From: Chryseobacterium flavum
GTDB taxonomy: Bacteria > Bacteroidota > Bacteroidia > Flavobacteriales > Weeksellaceae
Length of the DNA stretch: 64,000 nucleotides
Assembly (NCBI RefSeq): GCF_003385595.1
Contig: NZ_QNUE01000005.1
Span: 264,987 to 328,986 of the forward strand
Direction of reading: 5' to 3'
A program made the translations under genes and the position numbers. A model generated the notes under the pieces. It saw only the letters and a list, made by a program, of their open reading frames with translations, was not told where the DNA came from and did not search any database. How positions within the stretch are numbered: the stretch's first letter is position 1; each line of letters begins with the position of its first letter. Shown in pieces: positions 8,672-16,996 of this stretch.

Positions 8672-10756
8672 TCAGAAAGTAGCAGCCGGAGCTGTTTCAT
8701 TATTCAGTTTTCTTTGAAGCTCAGTTTTTTTACCCTTTGAGAAATCATAGCTCAACCCTAAAACAAACATTGATTTATTATTCATGATCTGTGTATGAAC
8801 CCGGTAATCAACCAGACTCTCAGGAAGACTTTTCGTCTTATATTCCGAAGGCATTCCTATCCAGTACATTCCGGTAGAAAAAGTCCAGTTCCTATGCTTA
8901 TAACTTATAAAAATATTATTCTGGTTTTCGTTGGTATTGAGAAAAGCACCGCTTAGACTATAAACCGGAATATTAAACTGATACTGAACAGAAAAAGATT
9001 TATATTCTGAAGACAGCACAAAATAATTTCCAAGATAATTATTTTTAATCACCATATCTCTCCCTGTCCGGATCGTTTCCGAAGTAGGGGTAATCACCGC
9101 TTTTAAAACAAGAAGATTGCTTCCAAAAGGTTTATAAGACCCTGTCAGCTGCATCCCGTATCTCTGCCCATATTTCCCGTTCTCATAAGTTAACGCATAT
9201 CCTCCCGATACCTCATCCTGAACATAGTACTGATTGATAACCCTATCCGTATAGCGGTAAAATAAAGCAGCATTAAAATCAAAATATTTATTACTAAAGG
9301 AATAGGTCAGGTTATTTGAAAAAACCTGTTGTGATTTTAAAAAAGGATTTCCCCGTTGTACAATATTCGGGGCCAGCTGCACCACATTACTGCTCAGCAC
9401 ATTACTTGAAGGACTTACCGGACTGTAACTTCCTGTAAAACGGAAATTCTGATTATTTTTCAGCTGATACCCTAAAACAACTTTCGGAGTAAAGCTCCAC
9501 TCATCAAAAGTATTTGTAGCACTCTTGTTATGAATATTCGTCAATCCTGCCCCGACGCGATAAGTGAATTTTTCAATTTTTCCGGAAAACTCAGAATAAA
9601 TATACTGCTCAAGATAATTAACACTATATCGGGAATATCCGGCAAGATTATTAAGATCATTGGAAATCGAAGTTACTGAAAAGCGGTATCCCGAAGAAAG
9701 TTTACCTGCCACAAAATCGTGAGTATGCGCAAGCTCTCCTACAATACTGGTCTGTTTTGCCTTAAGAACCATATCATTATCATACACAGAAAGCCCTGAA
9801 CCCATAATCCATTCCTTTGCCGTTTCAGATGTATTGGTTGTATAATGAGATCCTACCAGATTAAGACTCAGTTCATCCTTATCCCCTATTTCCTTTGAAT
9901 AATACAGATCCAGCTTAGGAATTACATAATCCGAACCGTTATTTTTGAACATTGAATGCTGCTCACTGAAGCTGTCCATCGTAAAAACGCTCTGACCGGT
10001 ACCTTTTGAAAATCTACTAAAAACATCCATATTCAACTTTACCTGAAAAGCATAATCCTCAGGAACCATCCTCGTATAACGCAATGCAATACTCTGGAAG
10101 GTATACCCGAAATGATCAGTTCTGTTTTCATCTGAACGGTACTGTTTCCCATTCAGCCGGTAATCATAGATACTACTCACCCTCCGGTCATCATAATCCC
10201 GTAGATTAATGGAATACTCAAATCCCAAATTATTTTTCCCTTTGGTATAATTAGCATAAGCAGATCCATTAACAAATCCCGTGTTGAAGGCTGCAGATAG
10301 GTCAGCACCGAAAACATATCCCGTTTCCGCAGACCTCGTCAGAATATTAACAACCGTATCGGCCCTTGTAGCCCATCGTGCCGGTGGAATATCGTAGTAT
10401 TCTACTTTTACAACATCACCCGGCATCACACTTCGGATCTGAAGGTCTGTTGCTTCAATTCCATTAATCAGAAATAAAGTAGCCCCGCCTTTTGTACTGG
10501 TAATAGTATTAGCAACAGGATCCAGCTGTAACTCAGGAAGTGTCTGAAGCAGGTCTTTTGCATACCGTGCTTTTTCAAGCGCTTCTCTGTCAAAAGTATA
10601 GACAGCTTTATCTGCAAATTGCTTTTTACGTTGCGATTTTAAAATAACTTCCTGAATTTCTTTCGTAGCGGATCCCTCTACCGTATCAGGTGATTTTTCC
10701 TGTGAAAACATAAAAGTTCCGGAAAGAATAAACGCAGTATATATTGCTTTTTTCAT
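8672..10756 (-). CDS. TonB-dependent-receptor-like outer-membrane beta-barrel protein
   Basis: Starting at the ATG at 10756 gives a clean signal peptide (MKKAIYTAFILSGTFMFSQ); a longer in-frame start at 10828 would put polar residues in front, so the shorter is chosen (694 aa). Residues ~40-130 resemble a plug domain (LLQTLPELQLD, INGIEATDLQIRSVMPGDVVKVEYYD). The rest is a barrel of alternating aromatic strands. No N-terminal carboxypeptidase-like domain is present. This fits the large Bacteroidota family of OM beta-barrel proteins; the ligand is unknown and there is no SusD partner. The DUF3575-type barrel gene is divergent, 150 bases away. Confidence 0.82.
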   Translation of the reverse strand: MKKAIYTAFILSGTFMFSQEKSPDTVEGSATKEIQEVILKSQRKKQFADKAVYTFDREALEKARYAKDLLQTLPELQLDPVANTITSTKGGATLFLINGIEATDLQIRSVMPGDVVKVEYYDIPPARWATRADTVVNILTRSAETGYVFGADLSAAFNTGFVNGSAYANYTKGKNNLGFEYSINLRDYDDRRVSSIYDYRLNGKQYRSDENRTDHFGYTFQSIALRYTRMVPEDYAFQVKLNMDVFSRFSKGTGQSVFTMDSFSEQHSMFKNNGSDYVIPKLDLYYSKEIGDKDELSLNLVGSHYTTNTSETAKEWIMGSGLSVYDNDMVLKAKQTSIVGELAHTHDFVAGKLSSGYRFSVTSISNDLNNLAGYSRYSVNYLEQYIYSEFSGKIEKFTYRVGAGLTNIHNKSATNTFDEWSFTPKVVLGYQLKNNQNFRFTGSYSPVSPSSNVLSSNVVQLAPNIVQRGNPFLKSQQVFSNNLTYSFSNKYFDFNAALFYRYTDRVINQYYVQDEVSGGYALTYENGKYGQRYGMQLTGSYKPFGSNLLVLKAVITPTSETIRTGRDMVIKNNYLGNYFVLSSEYKSFSVQYQFNIPVYSLSGAFLNTNENQNNIFISYKHRNWTFSTGMYWIGMPSEYKTKSLPESLVDYRVHTQIMNNKSMFVLGLSYDFSKGKKTELQRKLNNETAPAATF

Positions 10757-10906
10757 GAGCGTAAAATAATACTCATAAGACAGCCCCGTGTCATGATTCA
10801 TTACATAATAGATTAATCCGGCAGACATTTTTATGAAAATTGAAATATTATGTTAAATTCTGCCCGCTTTTTGCTGATATTATTTTACACCACAAAATAT
10901 TTGATC

Positions 10907-11659
10907 ATGAAAAAGTCTTTTATAATTATTTCCTGTTTATTGTGTTCAGTAACTGAGGCACAGGAAAATACGGACTCACCGCAAGAAAAGATGAATATTG
11001 TGAAAACCAATGTTACTGCATATGCCTTCAGAAATATTAATCTTTCTTATGAGAGAGTGATCAACCAATGGTTTTCAGTAAATATCGGGTTTGGAACAAT
11101 GCCTGAAGGAAAAGTACCTTTCATTAATGCTTTTCTGAAAGAGGAGGATGAAAAAAGATTTCAGAATCTGAGAGTAAAAGCAACCCATTTCACCGTAGAG
11201 CCCAGGTTTTATCTTGGAAAGGGCTATGGAAAAGGATTTTATATTGCTCCCTATTACCGGTATTCCGACCTGTCTTCCAATACTTTCGACTTTTATTATG
11301 ATTACAACGGACCGGATGGGAATACCTATCAGATCCCGCTTAAAGGAGGAGGTAAAGCCAAAGGAAACAGCGGCGGGCTTATGGTTGGTGTACAGTTCTT
11401 TCTGACAAGAAACCAGAACTTAATTCTTGATCTATGGATTGCAGGAGCTCATTATGGAGGAGGGAAAGGTGACTTCAGTATGACCTCAGATTTTGTTCTC
11501 ACTCCTGATATGCAGGCACAGCTTAAGAAAGAAATTGAAGACCTGGACCTTCCATTTGTAAAATATACTGTAGAGACCAATGCCAGCGGAGCCAAAATAA
11601 AGGTAGACGGACCCTGGGCAGGTTTCAGAAGCGGTCTCTCCCTGGGATATAGATTTTAA
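10907..11659 (+). CDS. DUF3575-like outer-membrane beta-barrel protein, 250 aa
   Basis: The start at 10907 gives MKKSFIIISCLLCSVTEAQ, a proper signal peptide; an upstream ATG at 10850 would add 19 residues before it. The mature part opens with MNIVKTNVTAYAFRNINLSYER, a pattern I associate with DUF3575 OM proteins, and ends with an aromatic strand (LSLGYRF) typical of barrel insertion signals. The function is unknown. Confidence 0.75.
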   Translation: MKKSFIIISCLLCSVTEAQENTDSPQEKMNIVKTNVTAYAFRNINLSYERVINQWFSVNIGFGTMPEGKVPFINAFLKEEDEKRFQNLRVKATHFTVEPRFYLGKGYGKGFYIAPYYRYSDLSSNTFDFYYDYNGPDGNTYQIPLKGGGKAKGNSGGLMVGVQFFLTRNQNLILDLWIAGAHYGGGKGDFSMTSDFVLTPDMQAQLKKEIEDLDLPFVKYTVETNASGAKIKVDGPWAGFRSGLSLGYRF

Positions 11660-11726
11660 CACCTGTAGTTTAATCTTTTCATACATGAGGACCCAGGACG
11701 AAGACCTCAACATTCATATTTGAAGA

Positions 11727-11752
11727 AACCGGCGCCATATCTGGTGCCGGTT
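11727..11752. terminator. bidirectional terminator hairpin
   Basis: AACCGGCGCC (11727-11736) pairs with GGTGCCGGTT (11743-11752) with one G-T. It sits between convergent genes ending at 11659 (+) and 11758 (-). The flanking T runs are weak. Confidence 0.6.
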
Positions 11753-11757
11753 ATATT

Positions 11758-11973
11758 TCAATGGTAAGCTTGCTTGAATTTCTCAATCATACTATCCAGA
11801 TTATGCCGCTGGACATATATACTCTTCACCTCTTCATATCTGGGTGATTTGTAGAAAACTTCATGAAAATCCATACTCCCATTTCCTACCTTAACCACTT
11901 TCTGTACTTCAATATTCAACTTTTTCAATTCATCTTTAAAGACTTTAAATTCGTCCTGGATACTACTGCTCAT
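11758..11973 (-). CDS. small hypothetical protein, 71 aa
   Basis: Charged, cytosolic and mostly helical (EFKVFKDELKKLNIEVQKVVKVG at the N-terminus, YEEVKSIYVQRHNLDSMIEKFK at the C-terminus). No family is recognised. Its length, its convergent terminator and ordinary codon use argue that it is real. The 558 bases upstream hold only a decayed ORF and the promoter of the sigma operon. Confidence 0.55.
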   Translation of the reverse strand: MSSSIQDEFKVFKDELKKLNIEVQKVVKVGNGSMDFHEVFYKSPRYEEVKSIYVQRHNLDSMIEKFKQAYH

Positions 11974-12219
11974 TAATATTTTAGTTTTTTAGTTAAAAAT
12001 TCTATTCACCCCCTTCAAATGGCAGGGTAATATTTCAAATTCTGAATAAAGTTAGTAAATTTATTGATACAAAGTAACAGTTTGACAATATTTTATTATT
12101 TTTTATCACAACAACCTATCGATATTATTCAATTAATACATATTTCGTATTTTTAACTCACAAAGGCAGAAAGCAGAAGTAGTAGTCAAATATATCATGG
12201 CGCCTTTTAAACAGATCAA

Positions 12220-12395
12220 ATGGAAACAATCACAAATCTGAAAGGAGGAATTATCAGACGTTTGAAAAGTGCCAATACAAAGTTCCCGGATTTTATTTTG
12301 ACATCAACAGATTCTATGGTAAAATATTAGATCAATCATTCCATGATAATTATAAATTCATTCTTGCTGTACCATTTAACAAAACTGCTAAATAA
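12220..12395 (+). pseudogene. short decayed ORF with probable frameshift
   Basis: An ATG at 12220 opens a frame (METITNLKGGIIRRLK..). A second frame, open up to TAA at 12393-12395, carries on with a protein-like run (FEKCQYKVPGFYFDINRFYG..LAVPF). One shift near 12262-12266 would join them into a protein of about 57 residues. I do not recognise the family. The rest of 11974-12531 is AT-rich with nothing else visible apart from the promoter near 12473. A real ORF in either frame alone is less likely. Confidence 0.4.
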
Positions 12396-12472
12396 ATCTC
12401 ATATGATTTTGCCCTGAACCAAAGGGTTTAGAAGGAAGAGAAATATTCTTTTTCAAAAAAATTAAATCTTGT

Positions 12473-12496
12473 GTAACATTTTTTAAAGGTTCGTCT
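12473..12496 (+). promoter_or_regulatory. candidate ECF-sigma promoter of the hydrolase-sigma operon
   Basis: GTAAC at 12473-12477 and CGTCT at 12492-12496 resemble the -35 (GGAAC/GTAAC) and -10 (CGTC) elements of ECF sigma factors. They lie 36 bases before the first gene of an operon that encodes an ECF sigma factor, which suggests autoregulation. The spacer is slightly shorter than in E. coli sigma-E promoters. Confidence 0.45.
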
Positions 12497-12531
12497 CTAA
12501 AAGACAAATAAACTTTAAAACTTTAGAAATC

Positions 12532-13383
12532 ATGAAAAAAAGTACATTCCTTCTTATCATCATATTATTTTTTTTAGCAGTATGCAATATATTCGGCCAA
12601 CAAACAGCTTATCCGTTTGAAGTAAAGAAAACAGGAAAAGGAAAACAGGCATTATTTTTCATTCCGGGATTTGCCTCATCGGGAGATGTTTGGAACGAAA
12701 CAACTGCAAAATTTGAAAAAGACTTCGCCTGCTATACTTTAACAATGGCTGGATTTGCAGGAACAAAACCACAGGCAGATGCCAGTTTTAAAGACTGGGA
12801 AAATGGAATTGCAGCTTATATCAAAGACCATAAAATTGAAAAGCCCATCCTTATCGGACACAGTATGGGAGGTGGCCTTACCCTTGCGATAGCAGCAGAT
12901 TATCCGGAACTTGCAGATAAAATTATCATTATAGATGCACTTCCCTGTCTGGCAGCAATGTCTGATCCCAGCTTTACATCGAAAGAAAATAATGACTGTT
13001 CGTCCACCATTACTCAATTGACAGCTATGAATGACGAACAGTTCCGAAAAATGCAGGCCCTGGCCATTCCACGCCTTCTTGCAGATACTTCCATGCAGGA
13101 AACTGTAGTTAACTGGAGTATGAAATCAGACCGAAAAACATTTGCCAAAATGTACTGTGATTTTTACAATACGGATCTCAGAGAGAAAATAAAAAACATA
13201 CAATGTCCTTCTCTCATTCTTCTGGAATCTTTTTTTATTAACCTTAAGCCAGCGATTGAAAGCCAATACAAGAATTTAAAAAATATCAATATGCAGTACG
13301 CTTCAAAAGGATTACATTTCATCATGTACGATGATAAGGATTGGTATTTTAATCAGCTTACTCACTTTTTATCTGCGAAATAA
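12532..13383 (+). CDS. exported alpha/beta hydrolase, 283 aa
   Basis: The signal peptide is clear (MKKSTFLLIIILFFLAVCNIFGQ). The domain has an oxyanion-loop FIPGFASSGDVW, the nucleophile elbow GHSMGGG (about residues 108-114), and a late His in SKGLHFIMYDD. It is therefore a periplasmic or surface serine hydrolase of the alpha/beta fold; the substrate is unknown. Its stop overlaps the ATG of the ECF sigma gene (TAATG), so the two are translationally coupled. Finding a hydrolase as first gene of a sigma operon suggests it is a main output of that sigma factor. Confidence 0.85.
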   Translation: MKKSTFLLIIILFFLAVCNIFGQQTAYPFEVKKTGKGKQALFFIPGFASSGDVWNETTAKFEKDFACYTLTMAGFAGTKPQADASFKDWENGIAAYIKDHKIEKPILIGHSMGGGLTLAIAADYPELADKIIIIDALPCLAAMSDPSFTSKENNDCSSTITQLTAMNDEQFRKMQALAIPRLLADTSMQETVVNWSMKSDRKTFAKMYCDFYNTDLREKIKNIQCPSLILLESFFINLKPAIESQYKNLKNINMQYASKGLHFIMYDDKDWYFNQLTHFLSAK

Positions 13384-13853
13384 TGGTTTTTGAAGAGATA
13401 TACGAACTCTACTGGCAAAGGATATTCCGTTTATGTATGGGATATGTGAATGACCCTGAACTCGCTCAGGATCTTGCTCAGGAAACATTTATCATTGTCT
13501 GGCAGCAGCTTTCGAAATTCAGGAATGAATCCAGCATAGGAACATGGATTTTCAGAATTGCTTCTAATAACTGCCTCCGACAGATTGAAAAGGAAAAGAA
13601 ATTTACCAAAACAGATCTGCCCATCAATCTGGAAGAAAAAAAGCAGGAATCTATGGAACCTCAGATCCAACTGCTCTACCAGTTTATTTCGGAGCTACCT
13701 GAAACGGACAGAATTATTATTTCATTGGAACTGGAAGAGGTGAAACAGGCTGAGATAGCCCATATCGTAGGGCTTTCAGAATCCAATATACGGGTAAAGA
13801 TTTACAGGATAAAAGAAAAATTAACGCAAAAGTTTAAAGAAAATGGATTCTAA
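13383..13853 (+). CDS. ECF-type RNA polymerase sigma factor
   Basis: A 156-residue protein with sigma region 2 (YWQRIFRLCMGYVNDPELAQDLAQETF.., about residues 9-60) and region 4 (LPETDRIIISLELEEVKQAEIAHIVGLSESNIRVKIYRIKEKL, 104-150). Region 3 is absent, as in ECF factors. It redirects RNA polymerase to its own promoter class. It overlaps the hydrolase before it by one base and the membrane protein after it by 11 bases, so all three are made together. Confidence 0.93.
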   Translation: MVFEEIYELYWQRIFRLCMGYVNDPELAQDLAQETFIIVWQQLSKFRNESSIGTWIFRIASNNCLRQIEKEKKFTKTDLPINLEEKKQESMEPQIQLLYQFISELPETDRIIISLELEEVKQAEIAHIVGLSESNIRVKIYRIKEKLTQKFKENGF

Positions 13854-14433
13854 TATAGATTTTAAAAATATATGGAAGCAGCAGACTTCCGGCAATCCTG
13901 ATCTGGAAGAGCTTCTCCGTAAGCTGAAAAAATTCAGAAATCAAAATCTGTGCAAACTGATCTTTGCTAATATTTGTTTAATTGCAACTTCCTTATTGAT
14001 TTTTTTCATCTGGTACCTTTACCAACCTGAAATGATCACTACAAAAATTGGAATTGTACTCGTAGTTTTGGGAATGATTATTTTTCTGCTTGCGTATAAC
14101 AAAATGTTTATGGTATTTTACAAGATTGATCAGACCCAATCAAACAGTGAATATCTGCAAAGTTTATATGTGGTAAAAAATAAGCAGAAATTGATGCAGA
14201 CCACCATACTCAACTTATATTTTGTCATGCTGTTTCTTGGAATATGTTTGTATATGTACGAATATATTTTGAAAATGTCCCTTGGCTCAGGTATTATAGC
14301 CTATGCATTAACATTTGTATGGATTGCTTTCAACTGGTCTTATCTGAGACCGCGAACAATAAAGAAACAGCAAGATAAACTTGACGAATTAATTAATAAA
14401 TTTGAAAAGATCAATAATCAATTAAAAAAATGA
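13843..14433 (+). CDS. four-TM membrane protein, candidate anti-sigma partner
   Basis: A 196-residue protein: a polar N-terminal stretch of about 40 residues (FKNIWKQQTSG..LEELLRKLKKF), then membrane segments near 43-65, 72-96, 123-147 and 148-168, and a coiled C-terminal tail. It overlaps the sigma gene by 11 bases. A cytosolic helical head followed by membrane helices, directly after an ECF gene, is the arrangement of anti-sigma factors in this phylum. No zinc-binding anti-sigma motif is present, so the role is inferred from context only. Confidence 0.65.
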   Translation: MDSNIDFKNIWKQQTSGNPDLEELLRKLKKFRNQNLCKLIFANICLIATSLLIFFIWYLYQPEMITTKIGIVLVVLGMIIFLLAYNKMFMVFYKIDQTQSNSEYLQSLYVVKNKQKLMQTTILNLYFVMLFLGICLYMYEYILKMSLGSGIIAYALTFVWIAFNWSYLRPRTIKKQQDKLDELINKFEKINNQLKK

Positions 14434-15047
14434 TGATATCTTCTGACAACAAGGACCACTGGGAAAATGTATATGAGACAAAAAACCCGGACCAGGTAAG
14501 CTGGACACAGAAAAAGCCTCAAACATCACTTGATTTTATCAATTCCTTCGGAATGAAAAAAAATGCATCTATAATTGATGTGGGCGGAGGTGACAGTAAT
14601 CTTGTAGATTACCTTCTTGAAGAGGGTTACGAAAATATCACCGTCCTTGATATTTCTGAAAGGGCATTGGAAAGAGCTAAACAAAGACTGGGAGCTAAAG
14701 CCGGTAAAGTAAAATGGATCGTTACGGATGTTACCGCATTTGAACCTCCCGAAAGCTATGATATATGGCATGACAGGGCTGCTTTTCACTTCCTTACTAC
14801 TCCTGAACAGGTTTCAGACTACCTGAAGATTGCCGGAAAATATGTCAATAATTGTATAGTTCTCGGTACTTTTTCTACAAACGGACCGTTGAAATGCAGC
14901 GGGTTGGAGATTCAGCAATATGATGAAAATTCTTTAGCTGAAAAATTTAAAACAAGCTTTGAAAAAATAAAGTGTATCACTGAGGACCATATAACTCCTT
15001 TCAATACTACCCAGAACTTTATTTTTTGCAGTTTTAGAAAACTTTAA
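14430..15047 (+). CDS. class I SAM-dependent methyltransferase
   Basis: A 205-residue Rossmann-fold methyltransferase. Motif I is IIDVGGGDSNLVDYLL (residues ~49-64), motif II the acidic end of ITVLDISERAL, and motif IV WHDRAAFHFL. The N-terminal HWENVYETKNPDQVSW is typical of a TPMT/tellurite-type subgroup often labelled class I SAM methyltransferase. The substrate is unknown. The ATGA overlap with the membrane protein places it in the sigma operon as fourth gene. Confidence 0.85.
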   Translation: MMISSDNKDHWENVYETKNPDQVSWTQKKPQTSLDFINSFGMKKNASIIDVGGGDSNLVDYLLEEGYENITVLDISERALERAKQRLGAKAGKVKWIVTDVTAFEPPESYDIWHDRAAFHFLTTPEQVSDYLKIAGKYVNNCIVLGTFSTNGPLKCSGLEIQQYDENSLAEKFKTSFEKIKCITEDHITPFNTTQNFIFCSFRKL

Positions 15048-15107
15048 TTTTTTATAGTATTTTTTTATTTATTTTTAATAAACCAAATCATTAAATATTA
15101 AAGTACT

Positions 15108-16895
15108 ATGAAAAAACTACTATTATTACTTATCTCATCGGCTTTGTGCCCGTTTTTTTATTCACAAAAGGTAGAATTTCAGGAATGCGGAACTGATGAA
15201 TTAATGAAAAAACATTATCAAAGGTTTCCGGAACAGAAAGCCCAGGATGATGCTTTTAACCTTGAATTATCCAAATTAATAAAAAGTGGTAAAATAGCTT
15301 CGGTAATCAATAAAAATCAGGTATATGAAATTCCTGTTGTCGTACATGTTGTAGGAGATGGCAGTGCAATAGGGACCGTCAACAATAAGTCTGATGCCGA
15401 TATTATTGCCTGGATCAATTATACCAATGGTGTATTTGCCGGAAGCAGTTCCAGTGGAATGTCAGGGACAAGTGCCATACTGCCTGTTAAATTTGTTTTT
15501 GCCAAAAGAGATCCCGCCTGTAATCCTACGAATGGGATCAATAGGATTAATGCCTCTCATCTGCCCAAATACGTAAGTGGAGGAGTAAATAATGACAATA
15601 CCACCAATGCAGTAACAGCTTCACAGATCACCGCTCTCGGAATGTGGGATACAAGTAAATATTACAATATTTATGTAGTGAAAAAACTATCTTCCAGTTC
15701 AGGCACTTTAAATGGCTTCGCCTATTATCCCGGAGGAAGTAATGATTATTCCTTTATGTCCACCAGCGCTTCGGCCGTCAATGCACAAACCTTAGCCCAC
15801 GAATTCGGTCATGCACTCGGATTAAGACATACCCATGAAGGATATAATGAATCCACAGGAGCCTGCCCTGCCAATAATGATTGTACCCTGGATGGAGATC
15901 TGGTTTGTGATACCGAACCTATGAAGAGCCTTTATCATTCCTCTGTGCCTTACACCTGCCAGACCGGACAAACCAATCCTTGTACCAGTCAGATATATGC
16001 AGGCGGGGAAAGAAATGTAATGGCTTATACTTTCTGTTTCCGTGACTTATTCACACAGGGACAGGCCACCAGAGCCGTTGCACAGCTTCTTCAATACAGG
16101 CAGTCTTTAATAAACTCACCGGTGGCATCCACCACGGCATCTAATAACAGCTCAACATTAACTGCAGCCTGCACTCCTTCCAGCATTACCAATCCCGGAG
16201 GATATAATATAGGTATTACTGCCGTAAAATTCGGAAGCATCAATAATTATTCAGCCAATTACAAACAGGCAGTAAATAATTTCTATGAAAATTTTACCGG
16301 AAACTATTGTCTGGGAACTTCAAAAACAACCATTCCAAAGGCAACAGCAACCACACTGACTATTGCTCCCGGAACAAGCAATGCCCATATTATAAAAGCA
16401 TATATTGATTACAATAATGACGGGCAGTTTAATGAAACTACAGAATTGGTTCTTAATCAGAGTGGAATAAATAATGGCTCCTGGGCTACAGCTTCAGTAA
16501 CTCCACCATCAAACGCAGTTACAAATACTCCGCTAAGAATGAGGGTTATCGGTGATTTTAACGGCACACCGGTAACAGCCTGCTATACTCCAAAATACGG
16601 ACAGGTTGAAGACTATTCTGTAATTATTGAACAGCAGAACCTTTTATCTTTAGAAAGCAATGCCAATACAAAAGATGTTACTGACATTGTTAAAGATGGC
16701 AATTCAATATATATAAAAAGTGATATAAAAATTTCTTCATTACATATTTACGATGCCTCAGGCAGATTACTGACAGACACCAAGAATATACAATCACCGG
16801 AATTCAGATTTCCGGTAGATAATAAAAATATAATTGTTACCGTTAATGTCGTTTTGGAAAATGGCAGGGTAATCGTCAGAAAATTAAAATTCTAA
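15108..16895 (+). CDS. secreted M43-type (pappalysin-like) zinc metalloprotease with T9SS tail
   Basis: 595 residues: signal peptide (1-20); a metzincin protease domain with zinc site HEFGHALGLRH (His231, Glu232, His235, His241) and a Met-turn region near VMAYTF; a GEVEDY-type domain ending GQVEDYSVII near residue 500; then an ~80-residue T9SS type A sorting domain (SLHIYDASGRLL.., ending ..VIVRKLKF). Cys-rich segments around the active site fit pappalysin/cytophagalysin enzymes. It would be exported by Sec, moved across the outer membrane by T9SS and released or anchored, to degrade protein outside the cell. Confidence 0.93.
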   Translation: MKKLLLLLISSALCPFFYSQKVEFQECGTDELMKKHYQRFPEQKAQDDAFNLELSKLIKSGKIASVINKNQVYEIPVVVHVVGDGSAIGTVNNKSDADIIAWINYTNGVFAGSSSSGMSGTSAILPVKFVFAKRDPACNPTNGINRINASHLPKYVSGGVNNDNTTNAVTASQITALGMWDTSKYYNIYVVKKLSSSSGTLNGFAYYPGGSNDYSFMSTSASAVNAQTLAHEFGHALGLRHTHEGYNESTGACPANNDCTLDGDLVCDTEPMKSLYHSSVPYTCQTGQTNPCTSQIYAGGERNVMAYTFCFRDLFTQGQATRAVAQLLQYRQSLINSPVASTTASNNSSTLTAACTPSSITNPGGYNIGITAVKFGSINNYSANYKQAVNNFYENFTGNYCLGTSKTTIPKATATTLTIAPGTSNAHIIKAYIDYNNDGQFNETTELVLNQSGINNGSWATASVTPPSNAVTNTPLRMRVIGDFNGTPVTACYTPKYGQVEDYSVIIEQQNLLSLESNANTKDVTDIVKDGNSIYIKSDIKISSLHIYDASGRLLTDTKNIQSPEFRFPVDNKNIIVTVNVVLENGRVIVRKLKF

Positions 16896-16917
16896 AAAAC
16901 TATATTCACATAAATAA

Positions 16918-16944
16918 AAGAGAACTCAATGGGTTCTCTTTTTT
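16918..16944 (+). terminator. rho-independent terminator after the metalloprotease
   Basis: AAGAGAAC (16918-16925) pairs with GTTCTCTT (16933-16940), followed by a T run. Confidence 0.85.
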
Positions 16945-16996
16945 AATTTCTTTATCATTATTTTCCTCTTCGCAGGCAATCAGTCTTTATTATGAA

